64,000 nt of DNA. Source: Trebouxia sp. TZW2008 (Eukaryota > Chlorophyta > Trebouxiophyceae > Trebouxiales > Trebouxiaceae). The notes under the pieces are model-generated. The model was not told where the DNA came from, did not search any database, and saw only the letters and a list, made by a program, of their open reading frames with translations. The stretch is taken from assembly GCA_002118135.1 (NCBI GenBank), contig BDIU01000066.1:1-64000 (forward strand). The letters are read 5' to 3'. This document shows, one piece after another, positions 23,298 to 33,862 of this stretch. How positions within the stretch are numbered: position 1 is the first letter of the stretch; the number at the start of each line of letters is the position of its first letter. The position numbers and the translations under genes are program-made.

Positions 23298-24341
23298 TTG
23301 CCTGCGCCTCAAAAACTCTCGGACTAATGGACCAAAATTCCTGTGCAGCAAAAACTGCATGTATACTGTATGTACACAAGTGAGCTGCAGCAGTGTTGAG
23401 TTGTGTTGTTCAAGGTCTGGATATTGTGGGGGCATTCTTTGTCACAGGTCAAGGTTTCTTACTTTTGTGGTTTGCGCACTGGCCCCCTTTTGACCTGGCT
23501 TGAGGGCTGTATGACAAAAGGTCCAGAGTGATACCTTTTTGACTGGAGGATCCAAGCTTCACAGTTGTGTCCCTTTGTGCTGGGCTTCTTTTTTGTCACT
23601 TGACGATAATCATTGCAGACCTTCAGACATGACGGCATGCATTTAATGCCCAAGCTGACTCAAGTAGCAATGCTGCTGCTGCTGCGAATGGCAACTATTG
23701 CGTACGCATGGGAAGTCAGGTACCTCGCATTCACAAGCTCATTAGTGACTGATTATAACAGTATCACAGTTTCACTGTGGCAGTCTATAACAAAGGTCAT
23801 GATCTGGCCATGACCGTCATGGCCATGTCGGACATCGACTTGCAGCATTTCCAGAAGGTCAGCTGCTCAGAGTTACTCTGCCCTCACTGCGATGTGATTC
23901 GTGTCTACTGACAGGGTCAGGCTTGCTCCCATGGCCCCATTGCTGCTAATGTCCTTGCAGCCCGAAAGTTTGCATACAAGTCGTACGTCATCCTGCATTG
24001 AATGTCAGCATGGCATGGCTCCGAAACCATGCAATGAAGGCTGCCTTGCGTGCAAAGCTCGGCCAGGTAGCGCTGGTGTTACCTGTTGTTCTAAGCTCGG
24101 ACGTAAAGAAGTGAATAACTTCTGAAGGATCGACACGCGCAGCAGTCTGGTGGCCGTGGCATTGCGAGATATCGCTGCCGATACCTCCACACGTGTGCGC
24201 ACCGCTTGCCCGCCAGCACGCCTTGTTGCATTGTAGCATTGCCGCGGTACGGCTGTTTATCTTTAAAATCAGCGTACGGCTACGATTACGATCGGAAAAA
24301 GGTTTCCTGATCACTTGTGTAGCTGATTTCAACCCCTACAT
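23298..24341. other. intergenic, no supported gene
   Basis: About 1 kb between tandem plus-strand genes. Includes the CRAL-TRIO 3' flank and, from about 24120, a GC-richer stretch probably upstream of BCD1. No convincing coding segment. Confidence 0.35.
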
Positions 24342-25924
24342 ATGCCCGCCCTGGACGTCACTCAAGCATCGACCGACAGCACGCAGGAGTCAGATCAATC
24401 CATCGTAGTCGCGGTGCCTCCAGGTGAGGCAGTGACAGATTTGCCAAAGCTGCAGGTTGTGCCAACAGGCTTGTTCACTGTGCAGCTGTATTGCAGTGTG
24501 CACGCTAGCTGCTGATTTGACTTGTGTCTTGCAGAGCGGCAATGCCAACAGTGCCACGAGCAAGCCTACAAGTATACATGCCCGGCATGCAGCTACAGAA
24601 GCTGCAGCCTGAGTTGCAGCAAAGCGCACAAGCAGAAAACAGGATGCACAGGCAAGCGCAGCCGCACAGAGATGGTCACTTTGTCAGACTTCACAGAACG
24701 ACAACTGCTGTCAGACTATAAGTTTCTTGAGGAGGCAAGCAGATTGCATGATTCTGCACAGCGCAGCGAAGTCCCAAGACCAGCAAGGCAGCTACCTATG
24801 GGCCTACAACAATTTGTTGATGAGGTCTGTCACCAGTCTTGACAATTGTACGGCAAGGCCTTTGCTAAGTGATGTTACATCTATATTGTGGCTGTGATGC
24901 TATAAGCAGAATTTGAGTGCAACTGCTGGTACTGAGCTTTGCCGTGCAAAGCGATTCTGCTTGTTGCCGTGCACAATTCCTGCCGGGAAAGCAACAGATA
25001 TTCTGCATTTGCAATGGCGAAACTGAAATTTGACGTTGTCTGCCATTGACATCAGACCACGTGTTGCTCAGGCTCAAAGGCGTGGCATCAAGTATGAAAT
25101 TCTCCCACCAGGAATGCAGCGCAGGAAGCTAAACACCAGCAGATATGACAGGCGCACCAGAACCATTTTCTGGCATATACATTGGCAGTTTCCAGCAGCT
25201 GATGAGTCAGTGCATGACCACAGAGTGTCAGAGCAATCGCCGTTGAAACAATTGCTGCAGCAACATGTTAGTCTGGTGCCTGGTAACTCACTCAAGCGGC
25301 ATGCCCTGCGGCGCTATGTAGAAGCAGGCCTGCACAATCTGATACTGCTCATGAAAAAGGAGCATTGTCCGGTAAGGCTGCACTTACTTCACTGTTTTCT
25401 GTGCTGGCATGCTGTTGCTCCCCTGCTGTGTTTCATGCTGTCATGCTGTCGCTTGCTTGCTGTGTTTCATGCTGTCATGCTGTTGCTCGCTTGCTGTTTT
25501 TCATGCTGTCATACTGTTGCTCGATTTGCTGTGTTTCATGCTGTCATCCTGATGCTGCTGGTGACCCAAATTATACTCTGCCAATGCTGCTACCTGAGCT
25601 GCTCTGAGATTTGAGTCCCTGGCATCCTGATGTACCTGACTTAGTAGCAAGTAGTTACCGATGCGCTGGTTTGCTGCACTTGGTAGCAATAAGTTACACT
25701 GGGTCCTCATGCCTGCCAGTCCCTGACGTGGTTTTCACATGCAGGCAAACAAGCCCGAGTATCACAAGCTTGATGCAGACAAGTTTCTCAAACAGCAGCT
25801 TGTTGGCAAATGTGTGATCGAGTTCCCCATGTTGTTGGTGCTGCTACCTGAAGAAGAATCGCAGTATCAGGTTGTGAATGATGCAATTCAAGACGATCAG
25901 GCAGAGCATGCGGTGCAGACTTGA
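24342..25924 (+). CDS. BCD1: Box C/D snoRNP assembly protein BCD1 (HIT zinc finger, ZNHIT6)
   Basis: Nucleolar assembly factor that helps load box C/D snoRNP proteins. Four exons: 24342-24423, 24535-about 24835, 25056-25371, 25745-25924, giving about 292 aa. A zf-HIT domain sits at the start of exon 2, with Cys/His pairs in CQQCHEQAYKYTCPAC and SCSLSCSKAHKQKTGC. The BCD1 C-terminal domain follows: RRGIKYEILPPGMQRRKLNT, then RTIFWHIHWQFPAAD, and in exon 4 PEYHKLDADKFLKQQLVGKC and VIEFPMLLVLLP. An odd point is the exon 2/3 junction. The best-looking donor (after GATGAG, 24824) leaves exon 3 out of frame. A weaker donor 11 bp later restores frame. The final intron contains a minisatellite. Confidence 0.88.
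25395..25565 (+). repeat. minisatellite in BCD1 intron 3
   Basis: About four imperfect units of 35-40 bp based on GCTTGCTGTGTTTCATGCTG and TCATGCTGTTGCTC lie just after the exon-3 donor. Confidence 0.85.
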
Positions 25925-26519
25925 AGGTTGGGCTGTGAATAAGTCAAATACATGTCCAAATGCGTTCGGACTGCTTTCTTCCAGTCCCTAGACGGCAAGC
26001 CGTTTTGAAGCAATGAGTTGTTTGCACACGCCACCCAGGTTGACCTCTAATGACAGCACAGCAGGGCAATCAAACGATCATGAGTTGACTCAGACCATCC
26101 GAAGACAACAAGAGGTGACTAAACAAGTCACTGCTATGCATGCTAGAGCCAGGTCCCCAACCCCTGTTTGAATCTGTAATGACTGATCATCACACGAAAT
26201 TACTGTCGATATACACCTTAACCCTGTGGCGCTCGCGATTGTTGCTCTCGGGAGCAGATGTTGTGTAGTATGGTACATGGCAGGACAAAATTCTTCTCAG
26301 CGACAGCAATTGATGAGACACATAGGCTTGATGCAGCAACGCTGCTACAGCTAAATAGCACTCTACTCACCTGATTTAAGGTGACCTTTGAAGCAGCCAT
26401 CACATCTGACCAAACAACTACTACCTGGTGTAAGGTCAGCATTGCAAGAATGCAAAGCACCTCTTCCATCATGCACAACCAGCCAAGAAAAGAAAAACAT
26501 GTCCGAAACATTTAGCAAC
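25925..26519. other. convergent 3' intergenic region (BCD1 and SAPS)
   Basis: About 600 bp between the two stops. A weak TGTAA near 26174 could serve BCD1. No gene seen. Confidence 0.35.
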
Positions 26520-29500
26520 CTATTCAACATCATCCGCTAGTGCTAGAGGATGTGGTTTCCAGAAGTTGCTTTCTCCAAAGTCGGCATGTGGTAGCGGCCT
26601 TTCATCAACTTGCTGCGATTTCACCCCTGCTCCAGCTGGTTCACTATGGCTGTGCTGATGAGCGTCTGCAGCCTGACTCTGTGAAGCATCAGCATCTTCA
26701 CCAAATGCTGCCCAAGAGTCTGAAGACGGCTGTTGTGTGTCATGACGCTGATCATGGCCAGAAGGCTGCCTCTCCTCTTGCTGATTCTGAGGCTGCCCAC
26801 TAGCATTGCCCTCATGAAAGGCAGAGGATTGAGGCTGCCAACTAGCAGTGCCCTCTTGAAAGGCAGGGGAGTCAGTCTGAAAGGCAGCCGGGGGTTCCCC
26901 AAAGGCAGATGGCTCAGACTGAAAGGCATTCGAGTCTGCCTCAAAGGGCGCCCATCCCTCGCCTGATGCACTGGGGGCTGTACTGGAATGGCCCTGTTGA
27001 TCAGATGAGCGTTGGCCAGACGGGCGTGACTCAGGCCTCTGAGACGAGTCTGTTGAGCTGGGTTTGGCTGTGCGCTCTGTGGCAAGATCATCAAAGGCTG
27101 ACCAGCTATTGTCACCTCCTGACCGCTTGTCCTGCGAGTATTGGCAATTGCTTATTGCTGAGACACTGCGCTACCCTGACACTGACAGCAGAGTTGCACA
27201 AACTTGACATTGTCAACAGCCCAAAGTGCGCTGACTTGACAGTATCAATAGTGGCATTTCAAGGTCTTCTAGCAAAGACAGCTGACTGCCCATGAAATAG
27301 GACAAGCAAATCAAGGAAACAATGCAGCCTGAGAACTTGGTAGCACAGCTTAAAGCTTGAATTCCAGAAGCACATGCAGGCGTTGATTTGAACAAACAAC
27401 TAAAGCAGAGTTTGTGTGGAGCTTGGAGCTGTATGACACCTCAGATTTGGATGAGCCAGGTACTACAACCGCATCCTCATCCATAAAGTCATCAAAGTCC
27501 TCAGTCATCACCACAATGTCATCATCAATGCCAGATTCCTGCAGGCACATTTGACCAAATGTGAGCACTCATCACATGCTGTAGAAGACATATGCATGTT
27601 TCAATGGTAGAGGAGCTGTTGTTCTACAGCTTGAAAGTTGCAGCTGCAAGCTTGACTGGCAAAAGCTTGGGCGGTCTGTCAGAGTTTGTTGACAAGGCTG
27701 CAAGTCCATGAGCAATTGACTCAAAACATGCAGCAACATTGCTTGTGTCTGTGACCCAGTCAGAGGCCTGGCAGCAAAGTTTGGGCGGACAGAAAAACTG
27801 ATTTAAAACCTGCAGCAGCACTGCTTGATTTGGTGATCCAAGACAGAAGCCCGGCAGCAAAGTCTGGCGGATGGGAAAATTGTACCTTGGGAGGAGAAAG
27901 CAGCCTGGACAGGAAATGGCTTACATCCAGGTTGACTTCGTGCGCCTGCTCATCACGAGATGAGTCCTGCAATTAACACGTTTACATGGGATGAACACCT
28001 CAATTTGGTATACAGTAAGCTCTGTTTGTGAGGACTGCTTTGGTTTCCAAGAACTTTGTCCTTACCTTGAGTCGTCCTTGCTCAAAGGACCACTGCAGTC
28101 AGAACGCAGTGATTGGTACCAATGGCGTTGTCGTTACATTGACATGGTCCTTACATCAGTGTCCTAACAGAGAGAGTTTGCTGTAGTTGTTACCGTCAAG
28201 ACTCGTTCATGTGACGCATCCCAGCATAACACAGACAGGCAGAATTGTAATGGCAATGTCAAACATATGCAGTCAACAGTCGAAACTCAAAAGGCTGCTT
28301 GCCGACAACTTGGACTGAAGGAATCTGGGCTCAGTTGAGCAACATGCATGCACTAAGCTCAATCAAGCGAGACGAAATGTGTCAACAGCAGAAGCTTGCC
28401 TGTGCTGAGAGGAGCCGCAAACAAAACATTAACATCCATGCAGTGGAAGAAGCTTGCCTGTGCTGAGGAAAAATGCTCTTCTTCATCGTCATCAGACCCT
28501 CCTCTTTCATCAAAGGCACTCCTATTGGCGTCAAACTCATTCCCCCTCTTGTCTTGGCGCTCAGCGCTCTGAGCGCCGCTCTCTGAGTGGCGAGACCTGA
28601 GTGACAGACTGCTCCAGCCCTCAGACAGATTCATGGACCCTAATGTATCTGCTGCCTCACTGAAGTCCTGCATAAAGCATATGGAATATTGCCTTGTCTG
28701 ACTTACCACGTTTGGATCACACGCCCTGAAAGTCACCCGTAAAACAAGCTGGCCTGGCGAGACAGATTTGGCCCACACACACCTAGCACTTGTGCTGGCA
28801 CATGCAACAGAGTTCAATGTCATTATAACTGTGGTTGTCATTGGTGTTATCCTTTTGCAATTGGCAAGCAGCAGATGCAAGGTCAGCGTAAGTAGTGATC
28901 CACTTTGCCTGCTGGTGACTACACGTGGACAAAGCACTGCTCTTGTGCATGTCTGACAGTTGGATGGTCGTGAATAGCTCTGCCACCCAACAGGCCCGCT
29001 CACCTTATCAGCAGGGGGACCAGCTTTAGCGTCATCTTCTTGAAGGCTGTTGTATAGCATCCCTTTGTAAACAGCTGTCTGTCTGACAGATTCCTTACCT
29101 TTTCTCCATCAAGAGATGTTGATCTGACACTGCGCTCAGCTCTGCCTTCAGTAAGCATTGCCTGTCTGAGAACCTGCTGATTGCTGTTAAATGCTGACAT
29201 GTTTGTGACCAAAATGTGCCCACCTTATCAGCAGGGGCACCAGCTTCGGCATCATCATCTTCAAGGCTGTTGTAGCGCATCAAGTGCCTATTCACCGCCC
29301 CTTCGTCTTCCGCAGCCTCTGTCTCATCTATGATGATGTCGTCAGTGCTCTTGAAGGTAGACAGGGACTCCTTCGAGGGCCGCCCACACGACCAAGCCAT
29401 CACGTCTTGCCTCCTGTTGGCTTCTGCCAGGGGGCCTTGTGAGTAGTTCTGCCAGTCTTTACTACCTTGAAGTGCTGCTTGTATGTCTGGTCTACGGCTG

Positions 29501-32500
29501 CTGGCTTCCATCAAACTGCAGCAGCAAAGCAACAGGTGGTTCAGTCTCATCTATGGTGATACTGTCAGTGCTCTTGAAGGTGGACAGGGCTTCCTTAGAG
29601 GGCCGCCCACAAGACCAAGCCATCACGTCTTGTCTCCTGTTGGCTTCTGCTGAGGGGCCTTGTGAGTAGCTCTGCCAGTCTTTACTGCCTTGAAGTCTTG
29701 CATGTCTGGTCTACAACTGCTGGCCTCCAGCAAACTGCAGCAGCAAAGCAACAGGTGGATCAGTCTCATCTATGGTGATATTGTCAGTGCTCTTGAAGGT
29801 AGACAGGGCCTCCTTAGAGGGCCGCCCACAAGACCAAGCCATCACGTCTTGCCTTTGGTTGGCTTCTGCTAAAGGGCCTTGTGAGCAAAATGCAGCAGTT
29901 ACAGAAACAGCTGAAGTGGCGCTCAGACTTGAAAGAACTTCTGCAAAAGGGCCTTGCAGCCAGTCTTGTCAATCTATACCAAAAGCCACTGGCAAAACCT
30001 GCTCTGAGGCCAAATATTGACAACACCATCAATCGCCAAATACGGCTGCACCCAGAAGGCAGCCCACGAATACATACTGCATGAGCAGTCTTGTGGCAAC
30101 GAGCTGGTCCTTTCAGCAGAATTCACCTAGATAATCAAAGATCAAGCTGTCTCACAATTTTCGCAAAACAATTCGCCTAGGTCAGTGTGCCTATGAGGCA
30201 TGGCAAGATGCTTCTGCCACTGTAGGCTGCTAGCATGACCTAGCTGGCACTGCAGATCAGCTCACTCTTGGAGACTGGCTCTGCCAATGTGAATTGGCCT
30301 GCAGTGCCAGCTGGGTGCTTGCTCAGTTTTTGCTTGCCATGTAACAGACTGCAACTAGGTATGCTGCCTGAGAGCTTTTGCATGGGGTCCTGCCTCAGAG
30401 CTTTTGCTCATGGGGTCCTGCCCAATGGGACTTGCCAGATGTTCTGCCACTTTGAGCTGGCACAACATTTCAGCCAGCATTGGAGACCAGCTTGTTCAAG
30501 TCAGCCTGCAGTGCCAGCTGAATGCCTGCGCACCGTGTGAACGCCGCCTATGAGACTGCAACTAGGGATTCTGCCAGCTTTTGCTCATGTGACTGATGAA
30601 TGTTTGCCTCGCAAGTGATATTTCCTGATGGAGGATTGATCAAGCATGACACGTTCAGTGCTGCCCAGCTGCAGCTTTGTGGCTTCATTTGTGCACTCAG
30701 CATCACAGTCACAGAAGAGCTTGTAAACAATAAGCATATATATATATATATATCCCCCATCTGCATCTGCTCAGCAACACATATGCATCCTACAATGTGC
30801 AAGGTATGATGCTGCAATGCTGTGGTTTTATACCAAAGTCGCAGTGTCATTTCACCCGATGGCATCAATCACAGGCAGTAGCACTTAGTTCATGCACGAA
30901 CTGAATAACTCTTGAATCTACTGTATTGTATGACTGATTGGCATTATTGCTGTGTATTGCTGCAAGGTTTGATTGTCACCTGTTGCCCAGCAGCACCAGG
31001 TGACCCAGGTAGCCAGCCCTGATGGGTCCCCTGCCGCCCCCCCTCTCATCTCCCTCCCTAGGAGTGGGCTGCACCTCAGCAGGGGCATCATTGATCCATC
31101 CTAGAAGATTGCACTCGCCAAACAGGTGCTGCACAATGGCTGGCGTGCCGCTGTCCAAAGCATGAAGGATGAGACTGGTCACTTGGGTGTGCAACAGGTT
31201 GTTGAACGGGAACTGCAGCTGCAAGGAAAGCACCTTCTTAGCTGCTCCCGCTTGGATGATGCAGTTCTCGGCAGCTGAGTTGCCGAGTCTGAGCATGGTT
31301 GAAAGCAGCTCGACGAGCTTGAGTCTGAGAGACCCTAGAGGCGGTTTGAGCATCCCGAAAGGCGTCTCAAGGCTCTTGCTGGTGTCAGAAACGTCTAAAC
31401 TACCACTGAGGCCGCTGATGTAAGCTGAGATGCTGTCGACTGTGACGTCTTTCAGGTGGCGGTCTGCTTCATTGTCAGCTGGGGGGGAGGTGGGGGGTGA
31501 GGGGACCCCAGAGTTGCCAGGGGAAGAGTATGAGTTGGGCTGCGGCTGCTTTGGGGATAGCAAGGCAATGCACACATCCAGCGCTTGGCAACCGACCTGT
31601 GGCTCGCTGTTGAAAGCGTACTCTGTCAGCTGTTCCAAGAAAGATGCGTTGGACATGTTGCTGAGCAGGGGGGAGATCTGGCTGCGCGCAATGGCAGCCA
31701 GCACAGCAGCTGCGTTCTTTTGGGCATCTTTGGCATTGCCTGCGCGCATCTGACTCAGCACCTCCTGAGTGAGATTGGTCTGCTTGAGCCAGTTTAGGCT
31801 GTCTGAGGCTGTGTAGTTGGCGGAAAATTCAGCTGCCCCGACTATGAAGACCACAACTTCAGCCATTGAGGTCGTTTCCAGGTGTTTTGCTAGCTGGCTA
31901 AGCACTTGCTGGTGATTGTACAGGTAGCTCATCATGTCTGTGTTCCTCTTCACCAGCAGGACTTTGACGACTCTGGCAAAATAGCCCGACAGAGTGACTT
32001 CAGGCATCTGGTCTGTGTCCACAATGCTAAACAGCTTGGCCATCAGATCTTCACTGCTGAAAAGTGTGTTGAATATGGCCTCAACCTCGCAGCAGAACAC
32101 TTCACAGGCAGCGAATGGGAACTTTGATCGGCGCTTTTGCACTTCTGCTTCCTCAATGCCAGGAGGCAAGGGTGGTTGAGCTGTGAGGTAGGTGATGAGC
32201 TGCTCTATGGTTGAGGGCTGTAGCAGGAAATTCAAAAGACGGCCGTTCAAGGCTTTGCATTCCTGTATCATCAGCCCACACCCATTGAGCATGCGTTCCA
32301 AAGAAGCAAAAAGGACAGATGCAATGCATGGCAAAGATAGGAACACGCGGCGGGAGATTTGCTAGGATGTACGTGTATGCAAGTTATGGTGTGCTCAAAG
32401 CTTCAGCCAGCAGAGTCAAGTTGCAAGTAGTGACTCTCTCAAAGGAGCATGGGCATTGCTACGCAATATGGTCCGTGTCTGCTGCATCAGCATGCTTGCC

Positions 32501-32696
32501 AGTGCATACAGTGCATCTTGCATAATTTACGGCAGAAACTCACTGCATCACAGCCTTGCAAATAGTCAAGAAGCTGTTCATTGAGTACCTGTATCAGGTC
32601 TTCCTCATCAAGGAGTTCCTCAAGCGTGAACTTTTGCTTGTCTAAAATGCCCTCCAGTGGGCTGGCTTGCGAATAGCTTGGGACACGCCAGAACAT
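26520..32696 (-). CDS. SAPS-domain protein, PP6/SIT4 phosphatase regulatory subunit
   Basis: Regulatory subunit of the PP6/Sit4-type Ser/Thr phosphatase. Seven exons (minus) in phase: 32696-32589, 32262-30980, 29515-29224, 28667-28458, 27966-27886, 27538-27440, 27131-26520, giving 894 aa. The start MFWRVPSYSQASPLEGILDK and FTLEELLDEEDLIQ plus ECKALNGRLLNFLLQP is the canonical SAPS opening. The large exon 2 holds the helical repeat domain (for example KLVELLSTMLRLGNSAAENC). Exon 3 ends the domain with RRQDVMAWSCGRPSKE. The C-terminal third is acidic and Ser-rich (GGSDDDEEEH), then has phenylalanine repeats in a Gln/Ser/Pro context (NAFQSEPSAFGEPPAAFQ, SWAAFGEDAD), as in plant homologues. The exon-4 donor is GC (GCAAGC after 28458). 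Exon 3 is preceded by two decayed copies of itself. Confidence 0.92.
27735..27885 (-). repeat. tandem duplication inside a SAPS intron
   Basis: Two units of about 75 bp read on the minus strand as CATCCGCCAGACTTTGCTGC / TGTCCGCCCAAACTTTGCTG, followed by matching GGCCTCTGACTGGGT-type and CAAGCA-TG-TGCTGCA blocks. A weaker third unit begins near 27660. Confidence 0.8.
28013..28183. mobile_element. TA-flanked non-autonomous TIR element (pogo/Tc1-mariner-like), copy 1
   Basis: A 171-bp element bounded by CAGTAAGCTCTGTTTGTGAG on the left and the reverse complement CAGCAAACTCTCTCTGTTAG on the right, each side preceded or followed by TA. It shares the centre GACCACTGCAGTCAGAACGC and GTGATTGGTACCAATGGCG with the copy at 43684-43857. 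No coding capacity. It lies in a SAPS intron. Confidence 0.85.
28990..29070 (-). repeat. copy of SAPS exon 3 3' edge in the downstream intron
   Basis: On the minus strand TACAACAGCCTT-AAGA-GATGA-GC-AAAGCTGG and CCTGCTGATAAGGTGAGC repeat the real exon end (29290-29217), donor included. Confidence 0.9.
29516..29900 (-). repeat. two further copies of SAPS exon 3 5' part
   Basis: Copy B (about 29530-29750) and copy C (about 29755-29900) repeat the first half of exon 3 with period about 230 bp. Shared blocks include GACGTGATGGCTTGGTC and GGCGGCCCTC, the words for VMAWSCGRPSKE. Copy B has lost four bases relative to the exon (CAAGACTTC for CAAGCAGCACTTC on the minus strand), so its upstream frame is broken. 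These are decaying pseudo-exons. Confidence 0.9.
30235..30610 (-). repeat. tandem repeats in SAPS intron 2
   Basis: Two units about 210 bp apart share GGAGAC-GGCT-TTC-A-GT-A-TTGGCCTGCAGTGCCAGCTG and CAACTAGG-ATTCTGCC-GCTTTTGC. A short extra unit (GAGCTTTTGC-CATGGGGTCCTGCC) is repeated at 30370-30425. Confidence 0.75.
30736..30753. repeat. (TA)n microsatellite
   Basis: A pure TA run of about 18 bp in the SAPS intron following exon 2. Confidence 0.95.
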
Positions 32697-32945
32697 TTCT
32701 GGTGTAATCTAGTGCCAATCCAGGCAGCTACTGCACGTCAGTGTTGCCTACACCACGCCACAAGAAGCTTTTGTCGAGCGTTTGTGTCACCCAGTGACAT
32801 ATGTCAAGCATGATCCGAAAGTATTTTCCCGGGCTGCCTGATGAGTACATGCTGCACTCTTGCGATCAAAGCCATTGCACAAGAAGCTTAATGCGAGCCG
32901 ACCCCTGCAACATACCTTGCCTTTGATGCGTGCTAAAGTCTCGCG

Positions 32946-33155
32946 GTGACCCCTCCAGCGCAGACTCTGTACAGGCTAGTTGCTGCTGCCGTTCGCAAGG
33001 ATGGTCAGTACAGTCGTTCAAACTCGAACAAGCGCCTGCCAATCGCTCAGTGCTATGCGAGATCGGCCGTTCACTCTTCGATCCGCGCTGTGCTTCCTGT
33101 TCAGATCCGGGAGTCGGACGAGATCAAACTTGGCTTACAGCAACATCCAGAGTGA
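32946..33155 (+). CDS. small hypothetical ORF upstream of the SAPS gene
   Basis: An ATG-started 69-aa frame beginning MTPPAQTLYRLVAAAVRKDG, basic and with an LYR-like tripeptide near the N-terminus. It lies head-to-head with SAPS, about 250 bp away, in a GC-richer patch unlike the introns. LYR-motif mitochondrial proteins are small and basic, but no further family residues could be confirmed. Alternatively it is the 5' UTR or first exon of something longer, or chance. Low confidence. Confidence 0.22.
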   Translation: MTPPAQTLYRLVAAAVRKDGQYSRSNSNKRLPIAQCYARSAVHSSIRAVLPVQIRESDEIKLGLQQHPE

Positions 33156-33862
33156 CCTCCGTTGCAGCGACACTTGTTGACTGATCATGATGCCTGCAAA
33201 GCTAGCAATCGTCATGCTGTGCAAAAATGGTCATTTGCCAAGCACACCTCGCAGGCTGTTTGCAATTGCACTTGTCAGCACTTCAAGTTCTACGTTTTGC
33301 TTGTAAGATACCTATATGCACTGACGCAAGCCCAAATAAGTGTTCAGCAGCACTAAGCAGGTCAATCCTTGCAGGCGTCTATTGAGTAGAAAAGGCAATG
33401 CCGGTGGGACTATTCAGGTGTACTTATAGATAGCGGTCATGCGGCTTGCCCGCACAACAAATCACGCAGTTGTAGCACAACATGCTCCCCTATATATGTA
33501 GTCAGAACAATACGCACACCAACACAGCAGAACTTCCCTGAACAACAATCACAGCGCCTTCCTGATACAGAGCACAAATGGACAAAAGCTTGAACTGAAA
33601 GGAACTTGTTGGTGTTCTGCTTGCCTCAATTGACATGTTGCTTGAGCATTGCTTGAAAAGGACATAGATTTTCAATGCAGCAGCTTTGCGAGCTAAACTG
33701 CATTGCAATCTAGAATCTTGAAAAGCTGTTGCTGTGTGAATTCTGACCACCACAATGTCCTTGGCGTAGGTATAATGTATCAGCAGCTGTGCCACGGAAC
33801 TGGAGCACCTGATGCAGCATTCCATCATGCTGAAACAAAACGAAAAACGAAAACCAGAACCA
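33156..33862. other. intergenic, no supported gene
   Basis: About 700 bp before the stop of the LRR protein gene. A TATATATG word lies at about 33490. No coding signal recognised on either strand. Confidence 0.35.

Noticed and set aside
25030..25614. 194-aa continuous frame including a TTG start
   Set aside because: Only 25056-25371 is BCD1 exon 3. The rest reads into the intron minisatellite.
32544..32696. Longer first exon of SAPS ending at a GTGAGT site near 32543
   Set aside because: The donor after LIQ at 32589 gives the conserved ELLDEEDLIQ-ECKALNGRL junction. The longer version would insert an unrelated segment.
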